DNA of 64,000 bases from Streptomyces sp. NBC_01317. Lineage in GTDB: Bacteria > Actinomycetota > Actinomycetes > Streptomycetales > Streptomycetaceae. Of the stretch, positions 1 through 11,634 are shown one piece after another. Under the pieces are notes generated by a model. That model ran no database searches. It saw only the letters and a program-made list of their open reading frames with translations, and was not told the origin of the DNA. The number at the start of each line of letters is the position of its first letter. Within the stretch, counting starts at the first letter, position 1. The stretch is taken from NCBI RefSeq assembly GCF_035961655.1, contig NZ_CP108393.1, forward strand, positions 7,339,501-7,403,500. The letters run 5' to 3'. Both the position numbers and the translations under genes were made by a program.

Positions 1-3000
1 TGTCGCGGGCCTTCCGCTCGGGCCCGCCCGCACGGCCCTCGACGCGGCGGACACCGCGCTGCGACAGGCCCAGGACGCCGCCACCCGGGACCACGCCAGC
101 GCGCGGAGCAGCATTGCCGCCGCCCAGGCCGAAGTGGACGCCCACGCCCGGTACGAGGCCGAGGCCGAGCCGGAACACGACGGCTGGGCGCGGCTCCTGC
201 GGGACGAACACGACGCCGCCCGGACCCGGTTGGCCGAGGCCGTGACAGCTGCCGCCGCCCTGCGCGCGGCGGCCGATCTCCGGCTCGAAGCCGCGCGTAC
301 GGGACAGACGGAGGCAGCCGACCGGCTCGCCGCGCTCAAACGGCCCGCGGACGAGGCCGGCCTGGCGCTCACGGCCGCCACCGCCCGCCGGGACACGGAA
401 CGGGACGCCTTCGAGGCGGCGGCGGATGAGCTGCGCGGGCTCAGGGAGGCGGCGGAACGGGCGGCGGCGGAGTACCACCGGGTACGGGCGGCGGCCGACC
501 AGCTCACCCGCTGGCACCGGCTGGCGGCCACCGAGGAGGGCGTACGGCAGCTCGACGGCCTGGAGGAACCGCCGCCGGTGACCTACCAGGCCCCGCCCAG
601 GCCGACCCCGCCCGCGCGTCCGGACCCTCCTCGCTACACGAGGACCGGTACCGGCCCCGACACCGTGCTCACCTCGCCCGAGCAGGACACGTACACGCTT
701 CACGACGTGCCGAAGGACGGCGAGTCGTTCTTCCGCGCGCTCGCCGAGGGCCTCGACCGGGCCGACCCGGAGCTGCTGACGTCCGTCGGCATCGACCTCG
801 CCGACAGCAACGCGATGACCTTGCTGCGGCGGCGGTTGGCCGCCCGGCTGACCGATCCGGCGGACGCGGATCTGCTGGCCTTTGTCGCGCCCGACGACAC
901 CGACGTCTTCAGCAGCGGTGAGATCGACAACGCGGGGCTCGACCTCGGAGCGGACACACCGGCCCGCCGTGAGTTCGACGCGCTCGGCGGTCTCATGCCG
1001 TACGCCGCCGACCTGAGCCCGGAGGTCCGCGCGGGTCTGGCGGAGGCGCAACTCCTGCGGCGGGGCGACGCCGACGCCGAGACCGGCTGGAACCACTCCG
1101 CCGCGGACCTGCTCCCGACGCTGGCCGCGCGGACGTTCGGGGTACGGATCACGGTGGTCGGCGGGGACGGCAGCTTCCAGCACTTCACGCCCGGGGGCCG
1201 CACAGGGGGAGGCAATCTCCAGGGCTTGGTGCGGGACGCCGACCGTGATCTCCCCCATGTGGTGCTCAGCCTTGAGGACCGCCACTATCAACTGGCCCTG
1301 CCGCCGGTGGAGTCGACGCGGTCGGGCACGGTGACGCCACCGGTGCCGCCGCCGTCCACCGACCCGGCGCCGCTGACCGGTGATACGACGTTGCCGACCA
1401 CCGAGCCCGACCCGTCGGTCGGCACCACCGTGACACCGCTTCCCGCCACGCCGCTTCCCGCCACGCCGCCTCCCGCCACACCCCTCCCTGTGCCGCCGCC
1501 TGCCGTGCCTCTGCCTCCCGTGCCGCCGGTCGTCGACACCCCCGAGGGTGTGGTCACCCCGCCCGCGACCATGCCCCCGGCCGAGAAGGCGGCCCCGCTC
1601 CCCACCACCGACCACAGCGCCATCGACCACAGCGCCACCGCCCGGGGCCGCGCCGTACGGGTTCCCCGCAACGGTGAGTGCCTGCTGTACTCCTTCATGG
1701 CCAGCGACCCCGAGCGCCTGCGCGAGCGCCTCGGCCTCGCCTCCGTCGACCGGGCCGCACACGACTGGCTCGGGAATCCGGGTACGGTCCACCGGGACCT
1801 GCGGAGCCACGCCACCACCTGGCGGCCCCGTGGGCCGTGGAACGCCGTCATCAAGGCCGTGCGTGGTCTTGTGGCGGATTATGTGGGCCGCAGCGACGGT
1901 GTCCTCCATCCGCAGATCGTGGGCCAGTTCCGCAGGACGGTCAGCGATGCCTTCGCCCACCGTGTCGAGCGGATGGACCGCGCCGAGGCGCTCGGTCACC
2001 TCGCCCACCACGGTGTCGGTCACGTCTCCCTGCCGGAGGCGTTCGATCCCGACGAACTGCTCAGGCTCTACGTCGACGCCCGCCTGGCGTCCGAACCCGC
2101 CCGCGAGGGCCTGTCCACGGACGACGCCCGAGCCGTGGAGGAGGCACAGGCCGGCGGCTTGGCGCCGGGCCGGATGTTCGCCTACATCGAGGAGCAGGGC
2201 CGGCTTCCGCGTCTGGACTCCCTGACGGACGGACAACTCCGCCGCCTGCTCAGCGCGGTGTATCCGCAGAGCCACGCGCCGCTGGACAGCGAGGAGTCGG
2301 CCAGGCTCCTGGACGCGGTGGAGAACTGGGAGAGCCGCTGGGGGACGGAGGCGGGAGAGATCTTCCTGCCGCTCCTGGCGCACGCGTTCGACGTACGGGT
2401 CGACGTGGTACGGCCGTTGGGATCGGGATACCGGCGGCTGAGCGGTGTCGCGGGGCCCGACAGCGCCGTACGGCACATAGAGGTCTACTACAACGGGTTC
2501 AACCACTACGAGGGCAGCGACGCGGCACCGGAGGCCGACGTACCGGCGGACGTACCCTCGCTGGACCCGGGGGAGCCGGTCACCACCGACGAACTCGCCC
2601 GCGCCGGAATCGAGTTGACCGGCCCGCGGCAGATCCACGCGGCCCTGCTCGGTGGCGCCGCACCGCTGTCGGTCGCGGACGCCGGCCTCACCCCCGCCGA
2701 GCAGGTGTTGCTCATCCGGCAGCGAGCGGCCGACCGGGACCACCGGGCGGACGTCACCCGGGCCGCCTCGTCGGGGCGGGGGACCGTACCCGCGTTGTCC
2801 CAGCCGTCCGCGCAGGGGGATGAGGCCGATACGGACGCGGCGGACGATGCCGTGGCGGATTCCGACGCCGACGACATCGGCACCTACACGGATTCGGATG
2901 ACGAAGCGGTGATCGACACCGGCCACGACCTCGACGGCATGTCCGATTCGGAGCGTTATCCCACCCCCGCGAACTCCCCCTTGCCGCCTCCTTCGACGGT

Positions 3001-6000
3001 GATCCGCTTCGAGGAGCGGGGAAAGCTGCTGGGCGACGAGGACGAGGAGCAGCTCGCCGAGCTGGCCCGCCAGGTCGCCTGGGCCGGAACCCTGAGCGCG
3101 CAGGCGCGGATACCGACGCCCGAGAAGGCCGTCACCGTACGCATCACCGGATACGGCAACGGCCGAAGGGGGCTGAAGAGAGGGACGACCGCCCGCGTCA
3201 CCGGACTCGTACGCGCGGAGAGGGTCGAGGCTGTCTTCGAGGAACACCTGCGAAGGGCCCTGAGGCGCTTGCGCCAGGCGCACTTGTTCGGCGGCTTCGG
3301 CATCGTCGTGGACAGCCGCGGCCGGGACAGCGGCCCCCACGGGCGGACCGGGCGGCAGAAGGTGACGGTCGAGGTGGGGTTGCCCCCCTACGCCGCCGCC
3401 GTCAGGCAACTGGCCACGCTGGTCGACTTCTTCGAGCCCGAGGTGCTGGCCGCCCGGATCCTGCACCGGGACGAGGACGCCGCCGTCGACGACACCACGC
3501 TCACCGAACTCTACGAGCTGACGGCGGACGCCATGAGGGCCGGGCACGCGACGAGTGTGGACGCGCTGGCCGCGTACCACCTCAGCAGGAACGGTGTGTT
3601 CGGGGCGGCGACCCGCATCGCCGGCCCCGACGGCCGTACGGGAGGCCGCAACCTGACGACCGACCCGATCACGAACGTGGTGACGGACACCTACGTCGAG
3701 ACCCGGCTCGGGAAGGCCGTCGGAGCGCCGAAGCCGTCGCCGTGGCACCGGCCCGGCGAACAGGGACAGCCGAAACCGTACGCCGTCGTGGCCGACGGAG
3801 GCCATGATCATGTGAGGGTGCCGTGGAACGGTGGCCACATCAGGATCTCGTGGCAGGAGTTCGCCGAACTGCTCGCCATGGATCCCGAGTTGGCCGCTCT
3901 CGGCGCCGAGGTGCCCGTGCTGCTGCTCGTGCCGGACGCCGGTGGCCAGGGCCTCGACCTGCCCGGCCGGAGCGCGTTCAAGGCCGGCAGAAAGGTCTGG
4001 ACCCACACCGGCCGGGCCACTCACCTGGTCGCCGACGACCCCGCCGACCACGAGGTCAGGATCGAAGTCCCCGACCTCCGCCCGCGAAGAGCGCTCGGCG
4101 ACTGGGCCCTCAGCCTGCCGGAGGACCGGGACCCGGCCGGCTTCGAAGAGTCCGGAGGCCTCGAAGGGCAGGGCGCGCGGGAGGAGCCGCACGACGAGCT
4201 GTACGTGGAGGACGTGGGGCTCGTCGCGGACCGCCGCGTCAAGACCGTCACCCTCCTCCACAACCACCGGCCGATCGGACGTGTCTCCATGAGGGACCAT
4301 GACCTGGCCACCAGGGACGAACTGCACCGGCGGCTGCCGGAGATGCTCACCAGCGGCCACCTCGATCCGGTCAGCGGCAACTGGTTCGGCGACGCGGACC
4401 CGGTCCTGTGGGCCGGCCGGCCGGTCTACTACTTCCACGTGCACGGCAAGCCGCTGCGGGCGGAGCTGGAGCATGTCGACGGAAGAGTCCTGTCCGTCCG
4501 TGGTGGCCAGGTGGGCGGCTTCATCAAACGGCGTCCGAGTTTCCGGAAGCTCCGCGGTGAGGCACTCAGGGCCGGCCGCAAGCCCGCGATCGTCCTTCCG
4601 TCGTGCTGGGCCGACACACTCGCGGACGACGGGTTCGACCTGGACGAAGGCACCGCCTCCCCGTTCGTCTTCGATCCGCTCCACATGGAGTCCATGGCGC
4701 AAGCGGCCGCCAACGGAAGCGGGCAGCCGGTCTTCGCCCCCAACCGGCTGCACTACCTGGGCACGACCATGGACGGTACGTACCAGCACGGGACCGCGGC
4801 CACCGTTCAGGGGGTGAAGGGCTCTTGGCGGGAACTGTGGCCTGACCCGGAGGACGCGGAGCTGGACCGGTTGGCGCGGTGGGCCGGACTCCCCGCGGAC
4901 GGGCGCGTCTCCCCGGGGAAGGCACGGCGGGGGACCCTGTCGTTGGTCCGGGCCCTGCGCTGGACGCTCGGCGTGTGGGTCGAGAAGGACAAGGACGATC
5001 CCTCGGGCGAGTACCAGCGACTCCTGCGCGGGATCGGGGCGTTGGAGCGGATGCGACGGGCGGATCCGGAACTGGCCGCGCTCGGCGGCCCGTTCGGCCT
5101 GAACCTGCTGGACCAGGTCACCCGCGCGCACCTGGAGCGGGCGGGGCGGCCCACACCCCCGCGGGTCGCCGTCGAGCCGGCCGACATCAAGGCGATGCTG
5201 TACGCGGCGGAGGCCGCCGGGGCCACCCGGGCCGACGGAACGCCGCTGCCGCTGCGCGCGTTTGTGCCGCTGCCCTCGGTGGACCGGGCGGTGGCCCTGC
5301 TCAAGGACGAGGATCTCGACGACCTCGCCACGCGGGCGCGGGGTGAGGTCTTCTGGGGACTTGGAGCCACGGACCGGGTGAAGCTCTTCTGGGGGACGCT
5401 CAAGGCGCGCGAGGCGCTCGGGGAGCGGACCCCCGAGGAACTGCGGGCCCTGGAGGAGAAGGTCCTGCATCTCGGCCCCGTGAACCCCGGGGACAGCCCG
5501 AGGCCGGCCGTGGACCTGACGCGGGGGTCGGCGCTGCTCCGGCTGGCGGCCGGCGCCGCGGTCATCGGGCTCGATCCGCGCGATCCGGCGGAGCTCGCCG
5601 CGTACCACCTCATGCAGCGGGGCGCGCTGAGCTGCAGGACGCTCATCGTGTCGGCCAAGCGGGGGGCCGTGCCGGGGCGCAACTGGAGGAGTCGGCCGAT
5701 CCGTGGGGAGATCGTCACGGACACCTACCTGGTGTCGCCCGACGGCACGGTCGCCAACGGGGTGTCCAGCCCCTCCCCATGGCAGCCCGCGCCGGGTTCG
5801 GGACAGCCCGCCGCCCCTTACTTCCTGGTGGCCGACGGTTCCGGCGGGAAACTCGACCTGCACCTGCCGTCCGGCACCGTTCCCGGGGTGCCGGACGACG
5901 AGGTCGCCGCTCTGGTCAAGTACGACCAGCGGCTGGGCGCGATACCCCTCGCCACCCCCGTCGTCCTGATCGGCTCCGACGCAGGTGAGCCGCCGGTCGA

Positions 6001-6856
6001 GGTGGCGGTGGGCATCGCCTCCCGGTCGAGTACGGCGAGGAAGGCACTGGTGGCCCGCGAGGGGACGCAGCTGGTCTTCGATCCCGCTCTGCGCAAGGCG
6101 GTCATCGTCCTGACGGGGACACCGGTACCGCAACGGCCCGACTGGTTCACTTTCCGGCCCGGGCCGCTACGGGTTCCTTCGCCCCCGTCTCCCTCTCCTG
6201 TTCCCGCTCCGGTGCCCGTCCCCCCACCGGCCCCGGCGCTTCTGACCGTGCCCTCCGCCGACGGGGAGGATGCGGACAGCACAGAGAGCACAGAGAGCCC
6301 GGAACGGGCGCAGAGCGCGGAGTTCGACCGGACCGCCCTCGATCTCGACCCCGGCGCGTTCGCGCGCCTGCTGGTCGCCGCGCTGGACCGGGACGTTCCC
6401 GAACTGCTCGGCGCGGGCTCCGGATCGGCCACCCCCGAGGCGCTGGCAGCGTGGCTGGACAGCCGGCTGGCGGGGGAGGTCCCGGACGCGGAGGACCGCA
6501 TCCCCGGTACGGAGGCGCTGCTTCCACCGTACGAGATGGTCACCATCGAGCAACTGACAGCTCTGCACATACCGTTGACGCTCGACAAGTACGCGGAGGC
6601 GTCCCTTCAAGGGGACCAACTCTCCGTTCGCGCAGCCGGTCTGACACGCACTCAGCAATTCCGGTTGCTCCTCGCCCGGCTGGGCACCGACGCGGCGAGC
6701 GCCGCCTTCGCCGAGGCGCTCGCCGCCCTCACGGCGTACGAACTGGGCATCCGGCTCGCGCTGTTGGACGCGGCCGGGGGCCGCCTGTTTCTCGGGCCGC
6801 CCGACGGGCCGGTCGTATCGCTGGACATCACTCGACACCCGGGACAGCCGGACTGA
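1..6856 (+). CDS. Giant multi-domain OTU-like 'lonely Cys' protein, 5'-truncated by the window
   Basis: The reading frame is open from base 2, so the start lies upstream; residues here are counted from the GTG at 134. The N-terminal part (to about 150) is Ala/Glu/Arg-rich and probably coiled coil. Three related OTU-protease-like units follow. Unit 1 has Ser198 in the cysteine position and His384; unit 2 has Cys516 and His791 (NGEC and NHYEG motifs); unit 3 (about 2072 to the end) has Ala2075. A separate duplicated module lies near 1150-1300 and 1830-1985 (VVTDTY / SPW / VADG motifs). Pro-rich linkers occur near 400-470 and 2010-2040. Such giants belong to the actinobacterial lonely-Cys family linked to type VII secretion and polymorphic toxins. 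The next gene, 14 bases on, is the matching secretion-associated protein. Export and toxin roles are inferred; a single active OTU site is predicted. Confidence 0.85.
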   Translation, partial: VAGLPLGPARTALDAADTALRQAQDAATRDHASARSSIAAAQAEVDAHARYEAEAEPEHDGWARLLRDEHDAARTRLAEAVTAAAALRAAADLRLEAARTGQTEAADRLAALKRPADEAGLALTAATARRDTERDAFEAAADELRGLREAAERAAAEYHRVRAAADQLTRWHRLAATEEGVRQLDGLEEPPPVTYQAPPRPTPPARPDPPRYTRTGTGPDTVLTSPEQDTYTLHDVPKDGESFFRALAEGLDRADPELLTSVGIDLADSNAMTLLRRRLAARLTDPADADLLAFVAPDDTDVFSSGEIDNAGLDLGADTPARREFDALGGLMPYAADLSPEVRAGLAEAQLLRRGDADAETGWNHSAADLLPTLAARTFGVRITVVGGDGSFQHFTPGGRTGGGNLQGLVRDADRDLPHVVLSLEDRHYQLALPPVESTRSGTVTPPVPPPSTDPAPLTGDTTLPTTEPDPSVGTTVTPLPATPLPATPPPATPLPVPPPAVPLPPVPPVVDTPEGVVTPPATMPPAEKAAPLPTTDHSAIDHSATARGRAVRVPRNGECLLYSFMASDPERLRERLGLASVDRAAHDWLGNPGTVHRDLRSHATTWRPRGPWNAVIKAVRGLVADYVGRSDGVLHPQIVGQFRRTVSDAFAHRVERMDRAEALGHLAHHGVGHVSLPEAFDPDELLRLYVDARLASEPAREGLSTDDARAVEEAQAGGLAPGRMFAYIEEQGRLPRLDSLTDGQLRRLLSAVYPQSHAPLDSEESARLLDAVENWESRWGTEAGEIFLPLLAHAFDVRVDVVRPLGSGYRRLSGVAGPDSAVRHIEVYYNGFNHYEGSDAAPEADVPADVPSLDPGEPVTTDELARAGIELTGPRQIHAALLGGAAPLSVADAGLTPAEQVLLIRQRAADRDHRADVTRAASSGRGTVPALSQPSAQGDEADTDAADDAVADSDADDIGTYTDSDDEAVIDTGHDLDGMSDSERYPTPANSPLPPPSTVIRFEERGKLLGDEDEEQLAELARQVAWAGTLSAQARIPTPEKAVTVRITGYGNGRRGLKRGTTARVTGLVRAERVEAVFEEHLRRALRRLRQAHLFGGFGIVVDSRGRDSGPHGRTGRQKVTVEVGLPPYAAAVRQLATLVDFFEPEVLAARILHRDEDAAVDDTTLTELYELTADAMRAGHATSVDALAAYHLSRNGVFGAATRIAGPDGRTGGRNLTTDPITNVVTDTYVETRLGKAVGAPKPSPWHRPGEQGQPKPYAVVADGGHDHVRVPWNGGHIRISWQEFAELLAMDPELAALGAEVPVLLLVPDAGGQGLDLPGRSAFKAGRKVWTHTGRATHLVADDPADHEVRIEVPDLRPRRALGDWALSLPEDRDPAGFEESGGLEGQGAREEPHDELYVEDVGLVADRRVKTVTLLHNHRPIGRVSMRDHDLATRDELHRRLPEMLTSGHLDPVSGNWFGDADPVLWAGRPVYYFHVHGKPLRAELEHVDGRVLSVRGGQVGGFIKRRPSFRKLRGEALRAGRKPAIVLPSCWADTLADDGFDLDEGTASPFVFDPLHMESMAQAAANGSGQPVFAPNRLHYLGTTMDGTYQHGTAATVQGVKGSWRELWPDPEDAELDRLARWAGLPADGRVSPGKARRGTLSLVRALRWTLGVWVEKDKDDPSGEYQRLLRGIGALERMRRADPELAALGGPFGLNLLDQVTRAHLERAGRPTPPRVAVEPADIKAMLYAAEAAGATRADGTPLPLRAFVPLPSVDRAVALLKDEDLDDLATRARGEVFWGLGATDRVKLFWGTLKAREALGERTPEELRALEEKVLHLGPVNPGDSPRPAVDLTRGSALLRLAAGAAVIGLDPRDPAELAAYHLMQRGALSCRTLIVSAKRGAVPGRNWRSRPIRGEIVTDTYLVSPDGTVANGVSSPSPWQPAPGSGQPAAPYFLVADGSGGKLDLHLPSGTVPGVPDDEVAALVKYDQRLGAIPLATPVVLIGSDAGEPPVEVAVGIASRSSTARKALVAREGTQLVFDPALRKAVIVLTGTPVPQRPDWFTFRPGPLRVPSPPSPSPVPAPVPVPPPAPALLTVPSADGEDADSTESTESPERAQSAEFDRTALDLDPGAFARLLVAALDRDVPELLGAGSGSATPEALAAWLDSRLAGEVPDAEDRIPGTEALLPPYEMVTIEQLTALHIPLTLDKYAEASLQGDQLSVRAAGLTRTQQFRLLLARLGTDAASAAFAEALAALTAYELGIRLALLDAAGGRLFLGPPDGPVVSLDITRHPGQPD

Positions 6857-6870
6857 TGTGAGGAACGCGC

Positions 6871-7527
6871 ATGGCAGAGATCGACGACGGGTTCGACCCG
6901 GAGATACCCGAGCCGCCGGTGGAGATCATCGAGGCCGCCCGGCACCTGCCCGACCAGTGGCTCAGCCTCCCCGATCCGGCCTGGTCGGGCGCCGACGGGG
7001 ACAGGGACAAGGACGGGGACAGGGACGGGCCCGGGGACACAGACCAGGATCGGGACGCGGAGGCGCCGCCGGACTGGGCGATCCCCGGGCGCTGGCGGGC
7101 CGGCCCCACCGGCGCGATCGTGGCGTGGGAGGACAACGAGGAGTACCGCCCCTCCCCGGAGGCCCTCGGCTGGCCCGCACCCACCGATCCGGTCGAGTCC
7201 GCCATCCAGCTCGCCGTGACGGGGTACGGGCCCACCGAGGACGTCGTGCGGACGCTGGCCGCCGCCAAGGTCGCCGTCCTCACGGGCGCCGACGGCGGCG
7301 CGCTGGCCGTGCGGTCGGCGGAGGGCGAACCGGTGATCCCCGTCTTCACCTCGCCCGCGTACCACGACGCCTTCGGGGCCTTCGCGGCCCGGATCGTCCC
7401 GGTCGCCGAACTGGTCGAGCGGCTCCCCGAGGGGTACGCGCTCTACGTCAATCCCTCAGGACCGGCGGGCATGATCATGGAGACCGCGGAGCTGATCGAG
7501 GAGATCGAGTCTCGTGATAGCCTCTAA
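6871..7527 (+). CDS. Type VII secretion system-associated protein (SseB-like C-terminal half)
   Basis: 218 residues. The N-terminal half is acidic and carries a low-complexity run of D/G/R repeats (about residues 45-70). The C-terminal half (about 110-215) resembles SseB-type folds: a stretch reporting 'YGP-EDV' followed by segments around VIPVFTSP and [10 protein letters not shown]. This matches the family annotated beside lonely-Cys giants as type VII secretion system-associated. The ATG lies 14 bases after the giant's stop, with GAGGAA upstream, so co-translation or coupling is likely. Probable roles are partner, immunity or loading factor for the giant protein; none can be proven from sequence. 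The frame ends just before an AT-richer region holding the next gene's promoter. Confidence 0.75.
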   Translation: MAEIDDGFDPEIPEPPVEIIEAARHLPDQWLSLPDPAWSGADGDRDKDGDRDGPGDTDQDRDAEAPPDWAIPGRWRAGPTGAIVAWEDNEEYRPSPEALGWPAPTDPVESAIQLAVTGYGPTEDVVRTLAAAKVAVLTGADGGALAVRSAEGEPVIPVFTSPAYHDAFGAFAARIVPVAELVERLPEGYALYVNPSGPAGMIMETAELIEEIESRDSL

Positions 7528-7574
7528 CTAAATCTTGAGACTGTAGAAGCGCAGGTGCGGAAAGGCGGCAGGCC

Positions 7575-8222
7575 ATGGCAGAGGCGGGCACGACGACCCC
7601 CCGCGAGCGCTACCGCACCCAGGTACGCGCGGAGGTCAAGGAACACGCGTGGGAGCAGATCGCCACGGCGGGGGCGTCCGCGCTCTCCCTCAACGCGATC
7701 GCCAAGCGGATGGGCATGAGCGGGCCCGCGCTCTACCGGTACTTCGCCAGCCGCGACGACCTGATCACCGAACTCATCCGGGACGCGTACCGGAGCCTCG
7801 CCGACACCTTCCGTACGGCCGCCGCGTCCGGCGCCGACCTGGCCGCGCTGGCCCACGCCATGCGCGGCTGGGCCCTGGCGGACCCCCACCGGTACTTCCT
7901 CGTCTACGGCACCCCCGTCCCCGGCTACCACGCGCCCGGCGACATCACCGCCATCGCGGCCGAGATCATGACAACCGTGCTCGACGCCTTCGCGGGCCTG
8001 CCGTCGGACGGTCCCGCGACACCGTTCGAGACGCATCTCGAAGAGCACCGGCAGTGGGCGCGCGACCACCCCGCCTCCGCCGTGACCCTCCACCGGGGCC
8101 TGACCTTCTGGACCCGGCTGCACGGTGTCCTGTCCCTCGAACTCGCGGGCCACTTCACCGGGATGGGATTCGACAGCGGCCTGCTCTTCACCGCCGAGCT
8201 GGACGACCTGCTGGCACGCTGA
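7575..8222 (+). CDS. TetR/AcrR-family transcriptional regulator (WHG-type C-terminal domain)
   Basis: 215 residues. The N-terminal helix-turn-helix (about residues 15-60) shows the TetR signature: SLNAIAKRMGMSGPALYRYF, then a DDL motif. The C-terminal domain fits the WHG/TetR_C_13 type, with a 'F-V-Y-GTPVPGY' segment. An AAAGG-type ribosome site precedes the ATG. The 47-base gap before it is unusually AT-rich for this DNA (7520-7545) and probably holds the promoter. It is convergent with the UvrA-like gene (59 bases apart), so that gene or the VOC/AraC group beyond are the natural candidate targets. The ligand is unknown. Confidence 0.9.
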   Translation: MAEAGTTTPRERYRTQVRAEVKEHAWEQIATAGASALSLNAIAKRMGMSGPALYRYFASRDDLITELIRDAYRSLADTFRTAAASGADLAALAHAMRGWALADPHRYFLVYGTPVPGYHAPGDITAIAAEIMTTVLDAFAGLPSDGPATPFETHLEEHRQWARDHPASAVTLHRGLTFWTRLHGVLSLELAGHFTGMGFDSGLLFTAELDDLLAR

Positions 8223-8281
8223 CCGCCTGGCCGTCCCGCCCGTCAGCCGCCTGCCCCGTCAGTCGCCCCGTCAGCCCCCCG

Positions 8282-10672
<2,391 letters not shown>

Positions 10673-10697
10673 CGTGTCTCCATCTGTCTTCCTCTTG

Positions 10698-10730
10698 GAA
10701 CGGTCCTGTTCGAACGGTCCTGGACCGTTC
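10698..10730. promoter_or_regulatory. Palindrome plus direct half-repeat upstream of the uvrA-like gene
   Basis: GAACGGTCCTG occurs at 10698-10708 and again at 10712-10722. The second copy is part of the perfect dyad GAACGGTCC-T-GGACCGTTC (10712-10730). It lies 26-58 bases upstream of the uvrA-like ATG and overlaps the end of the VOC gene. A one-base centre favours a protein-binding operator over an RNA hairpin. The binding factor is unknown; the nearby TetR or AraC proteins are candidates. Confidence 0.5.
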
Positions 10731-11148
10731 AGCGGACCTCGTTGATCCGGATCAGGTTCCCCGCGGGATCGCGGAAGGCACAGTCCCGTACACCGTAGGG
10801 CTGGTCGGTCGGCTCCTGGACGACCTCGGCACCCGCGGCCTGGATCTGCGCGAAGGTGGCGTCGACGTCGGCGGTGGCCAGAATGATACGGAGGTACGTG
10901 CCCTTGGCCATCATCTCGGCGATAGTACGGCGCTCGTCGTCCGTGGTGCCGGGGTCGCCGGCCGGCGGCTCCAGGACGATGGACGTGCCGGGCTGGCCGA
11001 CCGGGCCGACGGTGATCCAGCGCATCCCGCCGTATCCGACGTCGTTGCGCACCTCGAAGCCGAGGGTGTCGCGGTAGAAGGCCAGGGACTCGTCGGCGTC
11101 GACGTGCGGGAGGAACGTGGTGTGAATCGTGAGGTCCATGCCGGTCAC
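10729..11148 (-). CDS. VOC-superfamily (glyoxalase/bleomycin-resistance-like) protein
   Basis: 139 residues from the GTG at 11148; an ATG at 11139 is the alternative. The fold pattern is a single VOC pair of beta-alpha-beta-beta-beta units: an N-terminal strand, 'DESLAFYRDTLGFEVRNDV', and a C-terminal 'YGVRDCAFRDPAGNLIRI'. Metal-ligand candidates are the early His, Glu (SIVLEPP) and a late acidic residue. The start lies one base after the TAG of the AraC-type gene, so the two are almost certainly co-translated. Substrate is not predictable; such small VOC proteins act as lyases, dioxygenases or drug-binding proteins. Confidence 0.85.
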   Translation of the reverse strand: MTGMDLTIHTTFLPHVDADESLAFYRDTLGFEVRNDVGYGGMRWITVGPVGQPGTSIVLEPPAGDPGTTDDERRTIAEMMAKGTYLRIILATADVDATFAQIQAAGAEVVQEPTDQPYGVRDCAFRDPAGNLIRINEVR

Positions 11149-11149
11149 A

Positions 11150-11593
11150 CTAGGTGCGCTCCGAGGCCCGCGCTTCTCGATTCCTGACCGGTCGCGTCAC
11201 CTGTTTCGTGACACACGGCGGCATCTCCGCCGTGGCGCCCGCCGTACGGCGCCGGTAGGTGCTGGGCGGCACACCGACCAGCTCGGTGAAGCGGGTGCTG
11301 AAGGTGCCCAGCGACGAACAGCCGACCGCGAAACACACCTCGGTGACGCTGAGGTCCCCCCGCCGCAGGAGCGCCATCGCGCGCTCGATACGGCGGGTCA
11401 TCAGGTACGCGTACGGTGACTCGCCGTACGCGAGCCGGAACGCGCGGCTGAGGTGCCCGGCCGACATGTGCGCCCCACGGGCGAGCTCCTCGATGTTGAG
11501 CGGCCGCGCGTACTCCCGGTCGATCCGGTCGCGGACGCGGCGCAGCCGCGCGAGATCGCGGAGGTGCTGCTCCGGGGTGGGTCTGGTGGTCAC
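11150..11593 (-). CDS. Short AraC-type helix-turn-helix regulator
   Basis: 147 residues, essentially only the AraC/XylS DNA-binding domain: two HTH units from about residue 20 to 115 (ELARGAHMSAGHLSRAFR, then VCFAVGCSSLGTFSTRF), with the typical FTELVGVPPSTYR end. There is no ligand-binding domain, so activity may depend on expression level or on another factor. GTG start, no convincing ribosome site, possibly leaderless. First gene of a likely AraC-VOC-uvrA-like transcript read leftward. Reasonably sure of the family, not of the effector. Confidence 0.88.
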   Translation of the reverse strand: MTTRPTPEQHLRDLARLRRVRDRIDREYARPLNIEELARGAHMSAGHLSRAFRLAYGESPYAYLMTRRIERAMALLRRGDLSVTEVCFAVGCSSLGTFSTRFTELVGVPPSTYRRRTAGATAEMPPCVTKQVTRPVRNREARASERT

Positions 11594-11634
11594 TCCGGAA
11601 GCGTGCCACGTCGCGCCGGAGGTGACCAGTGTGA

